Shown here in pieces: positions 26,498-33,336 of a stretch of DNA of 33,336 bases. A program made the position numbers and the translations under genes. Source of the DNA: an uncultured SAR86 cluster bacterium (lineage in GTDB: Bacteria; Pseudomonadota; Gammaproteobacteria; Magnimaribacterales; AG-339-G14); assembly GCA_902522825.1 (NCBI GenBank), contig CABYXE010000009.1:1-33336 (forward strand), written 5' to 3'. Positions within the stretch are counted from its first letter, which is position 1. Each line of letters opens with the position of its first letter. A model generated the notes under the pieces. The model was not told the DNA's origin. It worked only from the letters and a program-made list of their open reading frames with translations, and ran no database searches.

Positions 26498-27748
26498 TTA
26501 AAAACTTTTTAACTTTTTCTTTACTGAATATTTTTTAAGAGACGCTACGTCAGGAATTCCATTTTTATAGAAGCAAGGTGCCTCTCCAACAATAAGTGGA
26601 CTTAAATATCTTTTCCCTGACGAGGTAATTTCAAAACCATTTTTTGAAATAAACTTTTTTGGCATAGTTTTTTCAACATTCGCTATATTTTTAAGGGGTG
26701 CAGTTTCTATTTTCCACTTGTAAGGGGCGTTACTTATTCTTTTGATAACAGGCATAACAGCAGTCTCGCCAGAAATTGCAAGTTTAACAGCGTGTTTTCC
26801 AACCGCGTAAGCCTGATCTAAGTCGGTTTTAGAAGCGATATGTCGAGCAGAGCGTTGTAAGTAATCAGCTACTGCCCAATGGTTTTTTAAACCAATTTTT
26901 GAAATCATACTTGCTAGCACTGGAGCAACACCTCCTAATTGCTTGTGTCCAAAGGCATCTGTTGATCCTGAGTCTGCTAAGAATTTACCATTTTTTGTTT
27001 GAGTTCCTTCTGAAGCAACAATTACGCAATAACCATTTTTTTTTACAGTTTGTTTGACCTGAGAAATAAATTCACCTTTTTCAAAAGGCACTTCTGGTAA
27101 TAAAATTATGTGAGGCGGATCACCAGCCTTCGCCGCTGCCAAACATGAAGATGCTGCTATCCAACCGGTATGACGACCCATGACTTCAAGAATGAATACT
27201 TTAGTAGAAGTTTCAGCCATGCTTTTGACGTCTAATCCAGCTTCTAGAGTTGAAGTTGCAACATATTTTGCAACCGAACCAAAACCAGGCGAACAATCTG
27301 TAAAAGGTAAATCGTTATCAACAGTTTTTGGAATGCCAATGCATTGAAGAGGAAATTTAAGCTTTTTAGCCATTTGAGAAATTTTGTAAGTAGTATCTTG
27401 GCTATCACCTCCACCATTATAAAAAAAGTATCCGATATCATGTGCTGCGAATACTTCAAAAAGACGTTCGTACTCTTTCTTTTGCTTGACTGGATCTTGC
27501 AATTTAAATCGACAGGAACCAAAAGCGCCACCGGGCGTATTTTTTAATTTTGCAATAGTAGTTTTTGATTCTTTCGAGGTATCAATTAAATTTTCATTTA
27601 ATGCCCCAAGAATGCCATTCTCACCGCAAAGTACTTTATTGATTTTTTTTGATTTAGCAGCCGTTTCAACGACACCACAAGCAGAAGCATTAATTACCGC
27701 AGTAACCCCACCTGACTGAGCATAAAAAGCATTCTTTTTTGAATTCAT
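26498..27748 (-). CDS. pfp: Pyrophosphate-dependent 6-phosphofructokinase
   Basis: 416 residues. Phosphofructokinase fold: FYAQSGGVTAVINAS is the phosphate-binding start. The donor-site motif reads GGGDSQDT (112-119), with Asp115 at the position where ATP enzymes have Gly, and GIPKTVDNDL (138-147), with Lys141 instead of Gly; both changes mark PPi-dependent enzymes. EVMGRHTGWIAA contacts fructose-6-phosphate. The reaction is reversible and so serves both glycolysis and gluconeogenesis, saving ATP. It is divergent from mpl and 139 bases upstream of the exported duplicated protein on the same strand; no terminator is visible after its stop. Confidence 0.9.
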   Translation of the reverse strand: MNSKKNAFYAQSGGVTAVINASACGVVETAAKSKKINKVLCGENGILGALNENLIDTSKESKTTIAKLKNTPGGAFGSCRFKLQDPVKQKKEYERLFEVFAAHDIGYFFYNGGGDSQDTTYKISQMAKKLKFPLQCIGIPKTVDNDLPFTDCSPGFGSVAKYVATSTLEAGLDVKSMAETSTKVFILEVMGRHTGWIAASSCLAAAKAGDPPHIILLPEVPFEKGEFISQVKQTVKKNGYCVIVASEGTQTKNGKFLADSGSTDAFGHKQLGGVAPVLASMISKIGLKNHWAVADYLQRSARHIASKTDLDQAYAVGKHAVKLAISGETAVMPVIKRISNAPYKWKIETAPLKNIANVEKTMPKKFISKNGFEITSSGKRYLSPLIVGEAPCFYKNGIPDVASLKKYSVKKKLKSF

Positions 27749-27788
27749 GAAGAGAAATATAACTGAAAAAAGTAGTTCTGGAAAAAGA

Positions 27789-27794
27789 TATAAT
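27789..27794 (+). promoter_or_regulatory. Candidate -10 box, near-leaderless mpl start
   Basis: A perfect TATAAT ending 7 bases before the mpl ATG, with no Shine-Dalgarno in the gap. No clear -35 at 16-18 bases. Confidence 0.4.
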
Positions 27795-27801
27795 CAGCAA
27801 G

Positions 27802-29148
27802 ATGAAAATTTATGTCTTAGGAGTTTGCGGAACCTTCATGGGAGGCCTTGCACAATTGGCGGTTCAAAAAGGTTATGAAGTTGCTGGCTGCGATGAAAAT
27901 GCCTACCCACCGATGAGCAACGTTCTGGCAGAACAAGGCATAAAAGTAGATCAGGGCTTTACTGTAAGAAATATAGCTGATGATATCGACCTTTTTGTTA
28001 TAGGAAATGTTGTCTCCAGAGGAAATCCGATGATGGAAGAGATCTTAAAAAGAAGGCTTAAGTTTGTCTCTGGCCCACAATTTTTAACGGAATCAATTTT
28101 AGAAGATAGACATGTCATAGCAGTTAGTGGAACGCATGGCAAAACTTCTACATCTTCCATGCTGGCTAAAGTTCTCATTGATGCGGGTCTAGATATTGGC
28201 TATATGATTGCTGGACGTGCAATAGATTTAGATTCAACAGCTTACCTTGGTACAGATAAATATTTTGTTATTGAAGCTGACGAGTATGACACTGCTTTTT
28301 TCGATAAACGCTCTAAGTTCATTCACTATAGCCCTTCAACTTTATTGATAAATAATTTGGAATTCGATCATGCCGATATCTTTGATGATTTGGATGCGAT
28401 AAAAAAACAATTCCATCATTTACTGAGAATATTACCTAAAGATGCAAAGCTGTTTTATCCGGTAGATGATTCAAACATTAAAAAATTATTAGAGATGGGT
28501 GTTTATTGTCAGGAAGAGTCGTTTGATTCGGTTGGTAAAAATAAAGGCTGGCACGTCAAAATTAAAAACCCAGAGTGTTCAACTTTTGATATATATCAAA
28601 ACAAAAAACTTAGAGGCTCTATAAATTGGAATTTAATTGGAGAACATAATAAAAAAAATGCTCTAGCGACGTTCGTTATGGCTATTTCTTTAGGCTTAAA
28701 AGGTCAGCAAATTTCAAAATCTTTGTCAGCCTTTAAAGGAACTGCAAGAAGAATGGAAATGATTGGAGAGAAAAACTCTATTTCAGTTTATGACGATTTT
28801 GCCCATCACCCAACCGCTATTAAATACACTTTAGATGGTTTAAGAAAAAAAGTTGGCAGTCAAAAAATAATCTGTTTGTTAGAGATGAGATCAAACACAA
28901 TGTCCTCTGGATATCACGATAAAGCAATACCAAAATCTTTAGAAGATGCTGATAGAGTTTTTCTATTTTCAAAAAATCAAGATCAGATTAAAAAAATAGC
29001 TAAAAGAAGCAAAAAGTTTTCAACTTGTTCTGGCACTCGGGAATTTTTAGATTTATTGCCCAAATTAAATGAATCTAATACTCATATTATATGTCTATCA
29101 AATGGATCATTTGATCAGATACATCACGCTATCTTGGAGAGGCTTTAA
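27802..29148 (+). CDS. mpl: UDP-N-acetylmuramate:L-Ala-gamma-D-Glu-meso-DAP ligase
   Basis: 448 residues. A Mur-ligase family ATPase that joins the recycled tripeptide to UDP-MurNAc in peptidoglycan recycling. The N-terminal MKIYVLGVCGTFMGGLAQLA is diagnostic for Mpl as opposed to MurC. The P-loop is SGTHGKTSTSSM (109-120), and EADEYDTAFFDKRSKFIHY, NNLEFDHADIFDDL and YDDFAHHPTAIKYTLDGLR are the usual central and C-terminal motifs. It is divergent from the phosphofructokinase gene and converges with typA, sharing TTAA (29145-29148) as overlapping stops. The organism thus recycles its wall despite a compact genome. Confidence 0.96.
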   Translation: MKIYVLGVCGTFMGGLAQLAVQKGYEVAGCDENAYPPMSNVLAEQGIKVDQGFTVRNIADDIDLFVIGNVVSRGNPMMEEILKRRLKFVSGPQFLTESILEDRHVIAVSGTHGKTSTSSMLAKVLIDAGLDIGYMIAGRAIDLDSTAYLGTDKYFVIEADEYDTAFFDKRSKFIHYSPSTLLINNLEFDHADIFDDLDAIKKQFHHLLRILPKDAKLFYPVDDSNIKKLLEMGVYCQEESFDSVGKNKGWHVKIKNPECSTFDIYQNKKLRGSINWNLIGEHNKKNALATFVMAISLGLKGQQISKSLSAFKGTARRMEMIGEKNSISVYDDFAHHPTAIKYTLDGLRKKVGSQKIICLLEMRSNTMSSGYHDKAIPKSLEDADRVFLFSKNQDQIKKIAKRSKKFSTCSGTREFLDLLPKLNESNTHIICLSNGSFDQIHHAILERL

Positions 29149-30932
29149 AAGGTGAAAGATTTTTTTCTAAGTCTTATTGCACTTGGGGTTACCTCGACCA
29201 ACTCATCGTCTTCTATAAATTCTAATGCTTGTTCTAAAGAGTGTTTAATGTGTGGAGTCAAAATAAGATTTTCATCTGTGCCAGAAGCTCTTACATTGGT
29301 TAGTTGTTTTGCTTTAGTAGGATTAACGGGCAGGTCGTTATCTCTAGAGTGTAGGCCTACAATTTGCCCTTTATAAATATCTAACCCGTGACCAACAAAT
29401 AATTTTCCTCGATTTTGAAGGTTAAATAACGAGTAAGACAAAGTTTTACCATTTGTCATAGAAACCAAAACCCCATTTTGCCTATTTGTAACTTCTCCTT
29501 TTTTAGCTGGACCGTAATGATCAAAAACGCTTGTTAGGATTCCTGAGCCACTAGTTAATGTCAGAAAATGTGATCTAAAACCAATCATTCCTCTAGAAGG
29601 TGCTATAAATTCAAGTTTTATTCTTCCTTTTCCGTCGGGCTGCATATTTTTTAGTTCCGCTTTTCTTAATCCCATTTCTTCCATAATTGCACCTTGATGT
29701 TCTTCTTCAAGGTCGATGACAATTTGCTCGAAAGGTTCATGAATTTCTCCATTTACTTCTTTTTGAATTACTTCGGGTTTTGATACGCCTAGCTCAAAAC
29801 CATCTCTTCGCATACTTTCTATTAACACAGACAAATGTAATTCTCCTCTGCCTGATACTTTAAATTTGTCTGACGATTCTCCTGGCTCAACTCGAAGCGC
29901 TACATTACTTAATAGTTCTTGTTCTAGTCTTTCTTTGATATTTCTAGAAGTGACAAATTTGCCATCTTGCCCAGCAAAAGGGGAATCGTTAACCTGAAAA
30001 GTCATGCTTACAGTTGGCTCATCTACTGACAAGGGGGGGAGAGCTTCAACTTTTTCAGGATCACATAAAGTATCTGAGATATATAAATTTTCTATGCCTG
30101 TGATGCAAACAATATCTCCTGCTTGCGCCTCTTCAACTTCTATTCTTTCCAATCCGTCGTGACTCATGACTTGTAAAATTTTTCCTTTTCTTTGCTCCCC
30201 CTTAACATCGACTATGACTACTTGATCATTTGGTTTTAGCTTTCCACATGTAACTCTTCCAACGCCAATAACTCCTACATAACTATTGCTATCTAAAGCA
30301 CTAATTTGCATTTGGAAGGGTTTTTCAGTGTCGACTTTTGGAGCATTAACTTTTTTTAAAACCAAATCTAGAAGCGGAGACATATCTTCTTCAATTTCTT
30401 CTAACTCATTTCCTGCCACGCCATTTAAAGCAGAGGCATAAATTACAGGGAAATCCATTTGCGTATCGTTTCCTCCAAGCCTATCAAACAAATCAAAAAC
30501 CTGATCCAAAACCCAATCAGGTCTTGCTCCTGGCCTATCAATTTTATTTATGACCAATATCGGATTAAGGCCTTGTTCAAATGCTTTTTCAGTAACAAAT
30601 CTTGTTTGAGGCATTGGCCCATCAACTGCATCTACAAGCAGCAGCACAGAATCAACCATTGATAAAACTCTTTCAACTTCCCCTCCGAAATCAGCATGAC
30701 CGGGCGTATCAACTATATTTATTTTATGATCTTTCCACTTTATGGCTGTATTTTTTGCCAAGATTGTAATGCCTCTTTCCTTTTCCTGATCATTTGAATC
30801 CATGATTCTTTCAGAGCCAATATCTTTTCTATCCAAAGTTCCTGATTGCTGAAGTAGCTTGTCTACTAAAGTAGTCTTCCCATGATCAACATGAGCAATA
30901 ATTGCGATATTTCTTATATCTTTTGGATTCAT
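29145..30932 (-). CDS. typA: Ribosome-binding translational GTPase TypA/BipA
   Basis: 595 residues, full length. GTPase motifs: G1 AHVDHGKTTLV (13-23), switch region ERGITILAKNTAIKW, G3 DTPGHADFGGEVERV, G4 NKIDRPGARPDWV. Domain II, the EF-G-like III and V, and the TypA-specific C-terminal domain (MTNGKTLSYSLFNLQNRG, then LTNVRASGTDE) follow. BipA helps 50S assembly and acts under stress and at low temperature. It lies 66 bases downstream of rpmE2 on the same strand, so both ribosome-linked genes may share a transcript. Its stop overlaps the mpl stop. Confidence 0.97.
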   Translation of the reverse strand: MNPKDIRNIAIIAHVDHGKTTLVDKLLQQSGTLDRKDIGSERIMDSNDQEKERGITILAKNTAIKWKDHKINIVDTPGHADFGGEVERVLSMVDSVLLLVDAVDGPMPQTRFVTEKAFEQGLNPILVINKIDRPGARPDWVLDQVFDLFDRLGGNDTQMDFPVIYASALNGVAGNELEEIEEDMSPLLDLVLKKVNAPKVDTEKPFQMQISALDSNSYVGVIGVGRVTCGKLKPNDQVVIVDVKGEQRKGKILQVMSHDGLERIEVEEAQAGDIVCITGIENLYISDTLCDPEKVEALPPLSVDEPTVSMTFQVNDSPFAGQDGKFVTSRNIKERLEQELLSNVALRVEPGESSDKFKVSGRGELHLSVLIESMRRDGFELGVSKPEVIQKEVNGEIHEPFEQIVIDLEEEHQGAIMEEMGLRKAELKNMQPDGKGRIKLEFIAPSRGMIGFRSHFLTLTSGSGILTSVFDHYGPAKKGEVTNRQNGVLVSMTNGKTLSYSLFNLQNRGKLFVGHGLDIYKGQIVGLHSRDNDLPVNPTKAKQLTNVRASGTDENLILTPHIKHSLEQALEFIEDDELVEVTPSAIRLRKKSFTF

Positions 30933-30998
30933 AAAAAAATTTTTATCTAAAAAGAATATTCTAAAAACCGAACAGCTTTAATCTGAATTTATTAAGAA

Positions 30999-31394
30999 TT
31001 ATTCTTTTTCTTTTGGAGTTTCTTCTTCAGTTGTTTCCGCTTTGGCATCTTCAACAACTTCTTCTGCCGGAGCTTCAGCTGTTTCCGCCTTTGCATCTTC
31101 AACAACTTCTTCTGCCGGAGCTTCAGTTAGTTTTTCTTCGACAACAGGTGCTGATTTTGCAAAACGTTTTTTAAATCTATCTACTCTTCCACCTGTATCA
31201 ACAATTTTATGTTTTCCTGTGTAAAAGGGGTGAGATGCCGATGAGATATCTAAAGGGTAATAGGGATAAGTTTTACCATCTTCCCACTCTTTAGTTTGAT
31301 CTGTGTTTAAGGTTGAAGGAATGAGAAAATATTGATCCACGCTGGTGTCATGGAACAGAACTTCTCGATATTCTGGATGGATTTCTTTCTTCAT
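30999..31394 (-). CDS. rpmE2: Type B ribosomal protein L31 with acidic C-terminal extension
   Basis: 131 residues from the ATG at 31394 ([11 protein letters not shown], which aligns with other L31B starts). A GTG at 31421 would add nine residues but coincides with the likely -10 box. The first 85 residues are a normal type B L31: [50 protein letters not shown]. There are no cysteines, so it is the zinc-free form. The last 45 or so residues are an added Glu/Ala-rich tail containing a 16-residue tandem duplication ([14 protein letters not shown]). Zinc-free L31 lets the ribosome work without the zinc ribbon; no zinc-type paralogue is visible in this window. Confidence 0.93.
   Translation of the reverse strand: MKKEIHPEYREVLFHDTSVDQYFLIPSTLNTDQTKEWEDGKTYPYYPLDISSASHPFYTGKHKIVDTGGRVDRFKKRFAKSAPVVEEKLTEAPAEEVVEDAKAETAEAPAEEVVEDAKAETTEEETPKEKE
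31033..31128 (-). repeat. 48-base tandem duplication in the rpmE2 tail
   Basis: Units 31033-31080 and 31081-31128 are nearly identical (about four differences) and keep the frame, encoding two copies of the 16-residue acidic unit. The near-identity at silent positions points to a recent duplication by slippage or unequal recombination. Confidence 0.9.
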
Positions 31395-31419
31395 AATTGT
31401 TCTTAAAATATGCTGGCGC

Positions 31420-31428
31420 ACTATACCA
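31420..31428 (-). promoter_or_regulatory. Extended -10 promoter of rpmE2
   Basis: On the minus strand TGGTATAGT forms an extended -10 element (TGnTATAnT), followed by a GC-rich stretch GCGCCAGC just before the likely start of transcription near 31413. A GC-rich discriminator is typical of ribosomal promoters under stringent control. The -35 position reads TTTCTT, a weak match, as is usual with an extended -10. Confidence 0.55.
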
Positions 31429-31455
31429 GAAGATTTTTTTTTAAGAAATAGAATT

Positions 31456-31890
31456 TCACTTCTTATTTTTCTTTAGAGCTTTGCTTTTCTCAGAAATATT
31501 TACCACTTTTTTTATACCATAAGGCTCAAGGTATTTTTTTCCGTCCAAGTAATAAAAGCCCTTATTTTTGACATACCATTTTGATATTTCAAGCTTATTT
31601 TCTTCTTCTACCCAAGATATGTCATACATTGACTCTTTTATTGAATTTGTTTTTTCTTGATTGTTGTAAATGAAGGGACTTCCTTTAAGTTTGTGTGCTT
31701 TTGAAAGCCATGCATTTAGAAACCTTCTAACTCCTCTTTTAGTTTTTCTTCTTGAAGGGTTAGCCTGACACCATTCTTTGGCTGCATTAATCTCATGAAA
31801 AACATTACATTCATGATAAGTCCTCTGCCAAGATATTAAATCATTTTGATCAATTTCATAGTAGGAACCGTCTTTTAAAATAATTTCCAT
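31456..31890 (-). CDS. Small protein with phage-type basic [12 protein letters not shown] motif
   Basis: 144 residues. Residues 19-66 ([22 protein letters not shown], then [19 protein letters not shown]) closely resemble the C-terminal segment of many phage and prophage replication or helix-turn-helix proteins, where W-x(n)-AxxW(C/L)xANPxxRKTxRGxxRFxNxWL is a common signature. Here the motif is N-terminal, after a short strand region ([14 protein letters not shown]). The remaining 75 residues contain several W/Y residues and a lysine-rich end (SKALKKNKK). The net charge is strongly positive, so nucleic-acid binding is likely. Its cellular function is unknown. It is divergent from the MazG-like gene and upstream of rpmE2. 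Confidence 0.65.
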   Translation of the reverse strand: MEIILKDGSYYEIDQNDLISWQRTYHECNVFHEINAAKEWCQANPSRRKTKRGVRRFLNAWLSKAHKLKGSPFIYNNQEKTNSIKESMYDISWVEEENKLEISKWYVKNKGFYYLDGKKYLEPYGIKKVVNISEKSKALKKNKK

Positions 31891-31958
31891 TTTTTATTTG
31901 TATAACTGAAATAATACAGAAGAATTTTAAGAAAAAGTAATTAAGTAAAGGAGAAAAA

Positions 31959-32327
31959 ATGTCATATCAAAAAGATGTAGAAGATTTCATGACAGCGGGA
32001 GATCAACCAATTAAAAAAGAACTTTCTTTAAAAGGAGAACAACAAAACCTATATATGAATTTAATCACTGAAGAATACAGAGAAACTATAGAGGCTTTTG
32101 ATAATGACGACTTAATTGAAGTAGCTGATGGACTAGCAGATATGGTTTGGGTGATTATGGGTATGTGTTCAAGCTGTGGAATAGATTTCAATAAAGTATG
32201 GGAAGAAGTTAAAGCATCCAACATGAGTAAATTTGTTGAAGGTAAGGCGATAAAAAATAAAGCAGGAAAAATTATGAAGCCTGAAACTTATTTCAAACCA
32301 GATCTAAAAAAAGTTTTAGGGATTTAA
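31959..32327 (+). CDS. MazG-like nucleotide pyrophosphohydrolase
   Basis: 122 residues. All-alpha NTP-pyrophosphatase superfamily: the metal motif ExxE...ExxD is visible as TEEYRET (E38, E39, E42) and EVADGLADMVW (E54, D57, D61). The N-terminal KDVEDFMTAGDQPI and the end VEGKAIKNKAGKIMKPETYFKPDL match the phage and bacterial phosphoribosyl-ATP pyrophosphohydrolase-like family, which hydrolyses (d)NTPs or related nucleotides, often as house-cleaning. It is distinct from HisE, also in this window. A strong AAAGGAG ribosome site lies 6 bases before the ATG. It converges with tsaE with a 12-base overlap of the coding ends. Confidence 0.85.
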   Translation: MSYQKDVEDFMTAGDQPIKKELSLKGEQQNLYMNLITEEYRETIEAFDNDDLIEVADGLADMVWVIMGMCSSCGIDFNKVWEEVKASNMSKFVEGKAIKNKAGKIMKPETYFKPDLKKVLGI

Positions 32328-32759
32328 TTCTATTTTGCACTTTCTTTCATCTTCTGCAGAATGTTTCAAAGAGATTTTCATATCAAATTTCTTTAAAAAG
32401 CCATAACTATTTTCAGGCCATTCTATAAATATTATTGCATTTGGTTCGTTTATGTATTCTTCGAGGCCAATAACGCTTAATTCGGAAGGAGTATTAATTC
32501 TATAAAGATCTATATGATAAATATTTCTTGAAACCATTTCGTAAGGTTCAACAATAGTAAAAGTAGGACTTTTCACTGGAACGTTAATGCCAAATGCCGA
32601 GATAATTTCTTTCACTAAAGTTGTTTTGCCTGTCCCCAGATCGCCACTAAGAAAAATAATAAAAGCTTTGTCGCTTTCTTTTTTTAGAATTTCATTGGCT
32701 AATTCAGATCCTAAATTTTTAGTTTCTGCTAAAGATTTCAAGGTTAAATTGTTCTTCAT
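32316..32759 (-). CDS. tsaE: tRNA t6A synthesis ATPase TsaE
   Basis: 147 residues. P-loop ATPase needed with TsaB, TsaC and TsaD for N6-threonylcarbamoyladenosine at tRNA A37. Walker A is GDLGTGKTTLVKEI (39-52), the switch motif is KSPTFTIVEPYE, followed by YHIDLYRI and FIEWPEN, all typical of YjeE/TsaE. It lies 6 bases after nnr on the same strand, the conserved nnr-tsaE order of Gammaproteobacteria. With miaB, two enzymes that modify tRNA position 37 are present in the window. Confidence 0.96.
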   Translation of the reverse strand: MKNNLTLKSLAETKNLGSELANEILKKESDKAFIIFLSGDLGTGKTTLVKEIISAFGINVPVKSPTFTIVEPYEMVSRNIYHIDLYRINTPSELSVIGLEEYINEPNAIIFIEWPENSYGFLKKFDMKISLKHSAEDERKCKIELNP

Positions 32760-32765
32760 TAGTTT

Positions 32766-33336
32766 TTAAACTAGTTCTTTCACAATTTCTAATACATCTA
32801 TAGGGGTTAGACCATTTTCTCCAAAAAATTCTGCATAAGTATCTCCGGCTTCCGCATGCAAATCTACACCTAAACAAGCAGCGTTTAATGGGGACATTTT
32901 TTGGGCTATAAAACTGCTAATTATTCCACTCAAAACATCACCCATTCCTCCAGTTGCCATCCCAGGATTGCCTTTGTCACAAACAAAGTATTTGTCTTTC
33001 CAACAAATAATTGAGTTTTTCCCTTTTAAGACCACAATTGCAGAATATTTTTTAGAGATTCTAATGGCGCTTTTTAGTCTATTTTTTTTAATGTTTTCCT
33101 TAGAAGTATTCAAAAGTAAAGAGGCCTCACCAACATGCGGTGTAAGAATAATTTTTTTAGGCAAAGGTAATTTTTTTGAAAATTTAGGCAAAAGATTTAA
33201 GCCATCTGCATCTACAAGTATGGGTATGTTTCTTTTTTTTGCTGATTCCAAAGACTTATATATTAATTGTTCAGACCAATAGTCTTGCCCGAGGCCAGGA
33301 CCTAAACAAAATACTGAAGGAGTATCTAAATATTTT
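32766..33336 (-). CDS. nnr: NAD(P)H-hydrate dehydratase domain of Nnr, 5' end cut
   Basis: The minus-strand frame is open to the window edge. The residues before the first possible internal start spell FCLGPGLGQDYW, the GPGLG motif of this family, so the gene continues outside. The visible 189 residues are the ADP/ATP-dependent (S)-NAD(P)H-hydrate dehydratase (ribokinase-like) domain: VDADGLNLL, LTPHVGEASLLL and NPGMATGGMGDVLSGIISS, with the catalytic Asp in GGMGDVL. In Gammaproteobacteria this domain is usually the C-terminal half of the bifunctional YjeF/Nnr protein that repairs damaged NAD(P)H; whether the epimerase half is fused cannot be seen. tsaE follows after 6 bases. Confidence 0.93.
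   Translation of the reverse strand, partial: KYLDTPSVFCLGPGLGQDYWSEQLIYKSLESAKKRNIPILVDADGLNLLPKFSKKLPLPKKIILTPHVGEASLLLNTSKENIKKNRLKSAIRISKKYSAIVVLKGKNSIICWKDKYFVCDKGNPGMATGGMGDVLSGIISSFIAQKMSPLNAACLGVDLHAEAGDTYAEFFGENGLTPIDVLEIVKELV

Noticed and set aside
31395-31421. GTG start at 31421 for the L31 gene
   Set aside because: The extra nine residues do not match L31B starts, and the codon lies on the likely -10 box, upstream of the expected transcript start.

Overview
The window is AT-rich (about two thirds A+T by eye) and very densely packed, with no gap longer than about 140 bases between genes. Gene content and order point to a Gammaproteobacterium with a small, streamlined genome: ubiE-ubiB-hisE-tatABC, miaB-phoH-ybeY-corC, parE-parC, nnr-tsaE, mpl and a type B L31. 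A marine SAR86-like lineage is my best inference from the AT bias, the short spacers and the mix of core genes with acyl-CoA dehydrogenase, PPi-phosphofructokinase and VOC genes. No rRNA or other clade-diagnostic marker is present to prove it. I see no tRNA, rRNA, CRISPR array, insertion sequence or prophage.

Layout. 1-3425 is the most accessory-like part: a MORN-repeat protein cut by the left edge, an exported trypsin-like protease, a tiny secreted protein made of 22-residue repeats, and an ECF sigma factor with a membrane anti-sigma factor. 3427-7190 (minus strand) holds ubiquinone genes, hisE and the twin-arginine translocase. 7228-11455 (plus) carries orn and the miaB-phoH-ybeY-corC run for RNA turnover, tRNA modification and ribosome quality control. 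coaD (plus) meets tolC-mutM (minus). 14288-22172 is a long plus-strand run: thiC, a peroxiredoxin, both topoisomerase IV subunits, a VOC protein and a lipoprotein M48 peptidase. 22169-27748 holds argD, a DUF2244 membrane protein, an acyl-CoA dehydrogenase divergent from a hotdog thioesterase, an exported internally duplicated protein and a PPi-dependent phosphofructokinase. The right end has mpl, typA, rpmE2, a small protein with a phage-type basic motif, a MazG-like pyrophosphohydrolase, tsaE and the 3' part of nnr, cut by the right edge.

Main points of interest: (i) the sigma/anti-sigma/repeat-peptide/protease neighbourhood, which could be an undescribed envelope-signalling module; (ii) a TatC lacking two usually conserved acidic residues; (iii) several genes without a Shine-Dalgarno whose start codon lies 6-7 bases after a -10-like hexamer, suggesting leaderless transcripts; (iv) convergent gene pairs that share a self-complementary stop tetranucleotide; (v) an exported protein with two homologous halves, each with its own cysteine pair; (vi) thiC without a visible TPP riboswitch. 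All functional calls come from reading the sequence and remembered family features; no database search was run.
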